A stretch of DNA of 6,724 nucleotides from SCUN01 sp964355365. GTDB taxonomy: Bacteria > Acidobacteriota > Vicinamibacteria > Vicinamibacterales > SCN-69-37. The translations under genes were made by a program, and so were the position numbers. Numbering within the stretch: position 1 is the stretch's first letter; every line of letters starts with the position of its first letter. This document shows positions 4,889 to 6,724 of the stretch, piece after piece. The DNA lies in NCBI GenBank assembly GCA_964355365.1, contig CAYHEX010000249.1, forward strand, positions 1 through 6,724, read 5' to 3'. The notes below the pieces were generated by a model. It did no database searches, was not told the DNA's origin, and saw nothing but the letters and a program-made list of their open reading frames with translations.

Positions 4889-6556
4889 CTATTGGAACGC
4901 GCCGCCCAACATGATCTTGCGAATGCGGCACGCGGGCGCGCCGTGCGAGATGTTCTGCGTCTGCGTCGGTTGGCCCTTGGCGTCGCCGCCGGTGCCGAAC
5001 ATCTTCCAGCTGGACTGATTGCCGACGGCGTCGAGGCTGCCCCAGAAATCCGTCGTGATGGCGTTGTAGGTGACGTTCGTCAACTGCCGCGTCACCTTGC
5101 CGTTCTTCACTTCCCAGAAGCAGTCGCCGCCGAACTGACCGTTGTAGCGCTGCTGGTCGATCGAGTAGCTGCCGCGTCCGTCGATCATCACGCCGTCTTT
5201 CGTGTCGGCAATGATCTCGGCGAGCGACGGCCCCTTCGGATCGAAGTCCATGTGCACGTTAGGCATGCGCATGAACGGATACTGGCTCCAGCCGCTCGCC
5301 TGCGTGCAGCCGCGGCTTTCCTTTTCGCCGATGTAGTGCGCCATCTCGCGATTGGCGGACAGGCCCACGAGCACACCCTCGCGCACGATCGGAAACTGTC
5401 GCGTCTTCACGCCGTCATCGTCATACCCAATCGTGGCAAAACCGGTCGGGATGTTCTTGTCGGCGGTGATGTTGAAGAGCTTCGAGCCGTACTTGAGCCT
5501 ATTCAGATCCGACAGCTTCACGAAGCTCGTGCCGGCGTAGTTGGCCTCGTAGCCCATGATGCGGTCGAGCTCGGTGGCATGCGCCACGATCTCGTGGATC
5601 GTGAGCATCGAGTGCGAAGGCAGCAGGATGATGTCCTTGACCCCAGGAGTCAATGGGACCGCGGTGCACATCTCGACAGCGTCGATCGCCACCTGTTCCG
5701 CTTCGCCGACGAGATTCGCCTTTTCGACGACTTCCCACCCACCAGTACCGGGCACGCCCGGATAACTGCGCGTCTTGGTGATGTCGCCCTTGCGCGCCGT
5801 CACCGACAGCGACGGCGTCGTCGTCATCACTTCCTGTTCGATGTACGAACCCTCGGTCGACGCGAAGTACTTCCACTCGTGACTGACGTTCATCTGCACC
5901 GAGCAGTTGACGACGTCCTTGTTCTTCATCACGACGTCGACCACCGCCTGCGCCGCGGCCTGCCGGTCGGCTTGCGGCATCGTGCGCGGGTCTTTCACGA
6001 TCGGTGTGGCCCAGTTGACCTGATAGGCCGGCACCGGGCACAACTGCACGTCCGTTTTCTTGGCGATGGCGCTGGCCTTGGCCACTTCCACGGCCATGAC
6101 CGTGATCCGCTTGAGTTCGTCTTCGGTCACGATCGGGCTGCTGGCAAATCCCCACACGCCGCTGTGGATCACGCGCACGCCGAAGCCCGCCGCGCCCTGC
6201 GTCGCGTCATCGGCGCCGCCGAAGCCGCCAAATCCACCACCGCCGCGGCCACCGCCGCGCCCGCCGCCACGTCCGCCACCGCCACCACCAGGTCCACCGC
6301 CAAATCCACCGGCGGCACCGGCGTTACCGCCGTTGGCGTTCACGCCGCCGGCATTCGTTGTGCGCGTGAATCGAATGTCCGCGTAGCTGCAGCCCTGCCG
6401 CTTCGCTTCAGCCAGCACTTGATCGGCGAGCCCCTTGAACTTGGACTCCATGACCTTGCCGGCCGGCGTCTGCGCCAGCAACTCTCCAATGCGATCGCTC
6501 GCGGCGAGCGCCACTGCGCTCGCGCCGGCAATCTTTACAAACTCTCTGCGCTTCAT
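4889..6556 (-). CDS. Tat-exported TldD/PmbA-family metallopeptidase, paralog 2
   Basis: A 555-residue TldD/PmbA-family protein, paralogous to the next gene downstream (perhaps two thirds identical by eye). The start MKRREFVKIAGASAVALAAS is a Tat-type signal (RR at 3-4) with almost no N-region. The segment SDRIGELLAQTPAGKVM is nearly shared with paralog 1. A Gly-rich insert with interspersed Arg and Phe fills about 77-114, longer than in paralog 1. The metal motif is H321-E322-x3-H326. The C-terminal block again reads GGDAKGQP (D525), with C417 (SRGCTQ) and C543 (HGAPAC) also present. It has one Cys fewer at the extreme C-terminus (LGG against CGG in paralog 1). The ATG is preceded by GAAGGCA heptamers that supply the ribosome binding sequence, 18 bp after the previous stop. 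Partner, substrate and activity are unknown. Confidence 0.9.
   Translation of the reverse strand: MKRREFVKIAGASAVALAASDRIGELLAQTPAGKVMESKFKGLADQVLAEAKRQGCSYADIRFTRTTNAGGVNANGGNAGAAGGFGGGPGGGGGGRGGGRGGGRGGGGFGGFGGADDATQGAAGFGVRVIHSGVWGFASSPIVTEDELKRITVMAVEVAKASAIAKKTDVQLCPVPAYQVNWATPIVKDPRTMPQADRQAAAQAVVDVVMKNKDVVNCSVQMNVSHEWKYFASTEGSYIEQEVMTTTPSLSVTARKGDITKTRSYPGVPGTGGWEVVEKANLVGEAEQVAIDAVEMCTAVPLTPGVKDIILLPSHSMLTIHEIVAHATELDRIMGYEANYAGTSFVKLSDLNRLKYGSKLFNITADKNIPTGFATIGYDDDGVKTRQFPIVREGVLVGLSANREMAHYIGEKESRGCTQASGWSQYPFMRMPNVHMDFDPKGPSLAEIIADTKDGVMIDGRGSYSIDQQRYNGQFGGDCFWEVKNGKVTRQLTNVTYNAITTDFWGSLDAVGNQSSWKMFGTGGDAKGQPTQTQNISHGAPACRIRKIMLGGAFQ
6215..6328 (-). other. Gly/Arg-rich insert in TldD paralog 2
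   Basis: Codes for about residues 77-114, mostly glycine with Arg about every fourth residue in the middle and Phe near both ends. It sits at the same place as the insert of paralog 1 but is longer, so this tract varies in length between copies. Confidence 0.8.
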
Positions 6557-6558
6557 TT

Positions 6559-6575
6559 TGCCTTCTGCCTTCTGC
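6559..6575 (-). promoter_or_regulatory. GAAGGCA heptamers acting as ribosome binding site
   Basis: On the plus strand: TGCCTTC (6559-6565), TGCCTTC (6566-6572), then TGC. On the minus strand this gives two GAAGG sequences ending 4 and 11 bases before the ATG at 6556. They fill nearly the whole 18-bp gap after the upstream stop codon (TAG, 6577-6575). No other ribosome binding sequence is present, so the repeat itself very likely does the job. Confidence 0.65.
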
Positions 6576-6724
6576 TAAACCGCGGGCGAAACGGATGTCA
6601 TGTAGAAGTCGTTGATGCGCACGGGCGGCACGAGCGCCGTGCCGCCGCCGTCGTAGGATTCGCCCATGTGCATGGGCACCGCCTTGCCGACCAGATCGAG
6701 GTTGTTGTAGCCCACGATCGGCGA
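6575..6724 (-). CDS. C-terminal end of a probable TldD/PmbA-family protein (partial)
   Basis: The last 49 codons of a gene that enters from beyond the window end and stops at TAG (6577-6575). The visible piece reads VGYNNLDLVGKAVPM, then a Gly-rich turn, then ALVPPVRINDFYMTS. A closing VPP/VPA-x-(R/K)-I-x-DF pattern is, as I recall, common at the end of PmbA/TldE-type proteins in related bacteria, and the position directly before two tldD paralogs fits. Only a short part is visible, with no catalytic motif, so the family call is tentative. It lies 18 bp before paralog 2 on the same strand and is probably cotranscribed with it. Confidence 0.55.
   Translation of the reverse strand, partial: SPIVGYNNLDLVGKAVPMHMGESYDGGGTALVPPVRINDFYMTSVSPAV

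Overview
The window is high-GC, densely coded bacterial DNA. Gaps between genes are short and almost all are filled with 7-8 bp tandem repeats or palindromes. Gene style suggests an Acidobacteriota member, perhaps of the Vicinamibacteria: a zinc anti-sigma factor overlapping an ECF sigma factor, a Tat-exported DUF4159 protein and Tat-exported TldD-family proteins. This placement is inference from gene content; no rRNA or marker gene is present.

Layout. (1) 1-107 is an octamer tandem repeat followed by its inverted counterpart, able to form a large hairpin just past the end of a minus-strand operon. (2) 111-2182, minus strand, holds three closely spaced genes in transcription order: a signal-peptide membrane protein of unknown function (2182-1265), an ECF sigma factor (1243-665) and its zinc-motif membrane anti-sigma factor (668-111, overlapping the sigma stop by 4 bp). 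(3) 2183-2281 is a divergent intergenic region with heptamer repeats. (4) 2282-3076, plus strand, is a DUF4159 protein with a Tat signal and a GTG start that may be leaderless. (5) 3077-3163, between convergent genes, holds a perfect 24-bp-stem palindrome followed by a TGCCTTC heptamer array. (6) 3164-6724, minus strand, is a run of TldD/PmbA-type genes: the C-terminal end of a probable family member at the window edge (6724-6575), then two full-length paralogs (6556-4889 and 4846-3164), spaced 18 and 42 bp apart and probably one transcript.

How the genes may work together. The sigma/anti-sigma pair with its upstream membrane protein looks like an envelope-signal transcription module. The TldD run looks like an exported variant of a protease family that is cytoplasmic in E. 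coli, where TldD/TldE process small peptides. Both full copies keep HExxxH, have Asp where I expect the usual C-terminal Cys of a CGK motif, and carry a Gly/Arg-rich insert in the N-terminal domain. No precursor peptide, transporter or other substrate gene is visible, so the substrate is unknown.

The most unusual features are the exported TldD paralogs with an altered metal site and Gly/Arg inserts, and the use of several unrelated 7-8 bp repeat families as intergenic filler, one of which supplies the ribosome binding site of a tldD gene.
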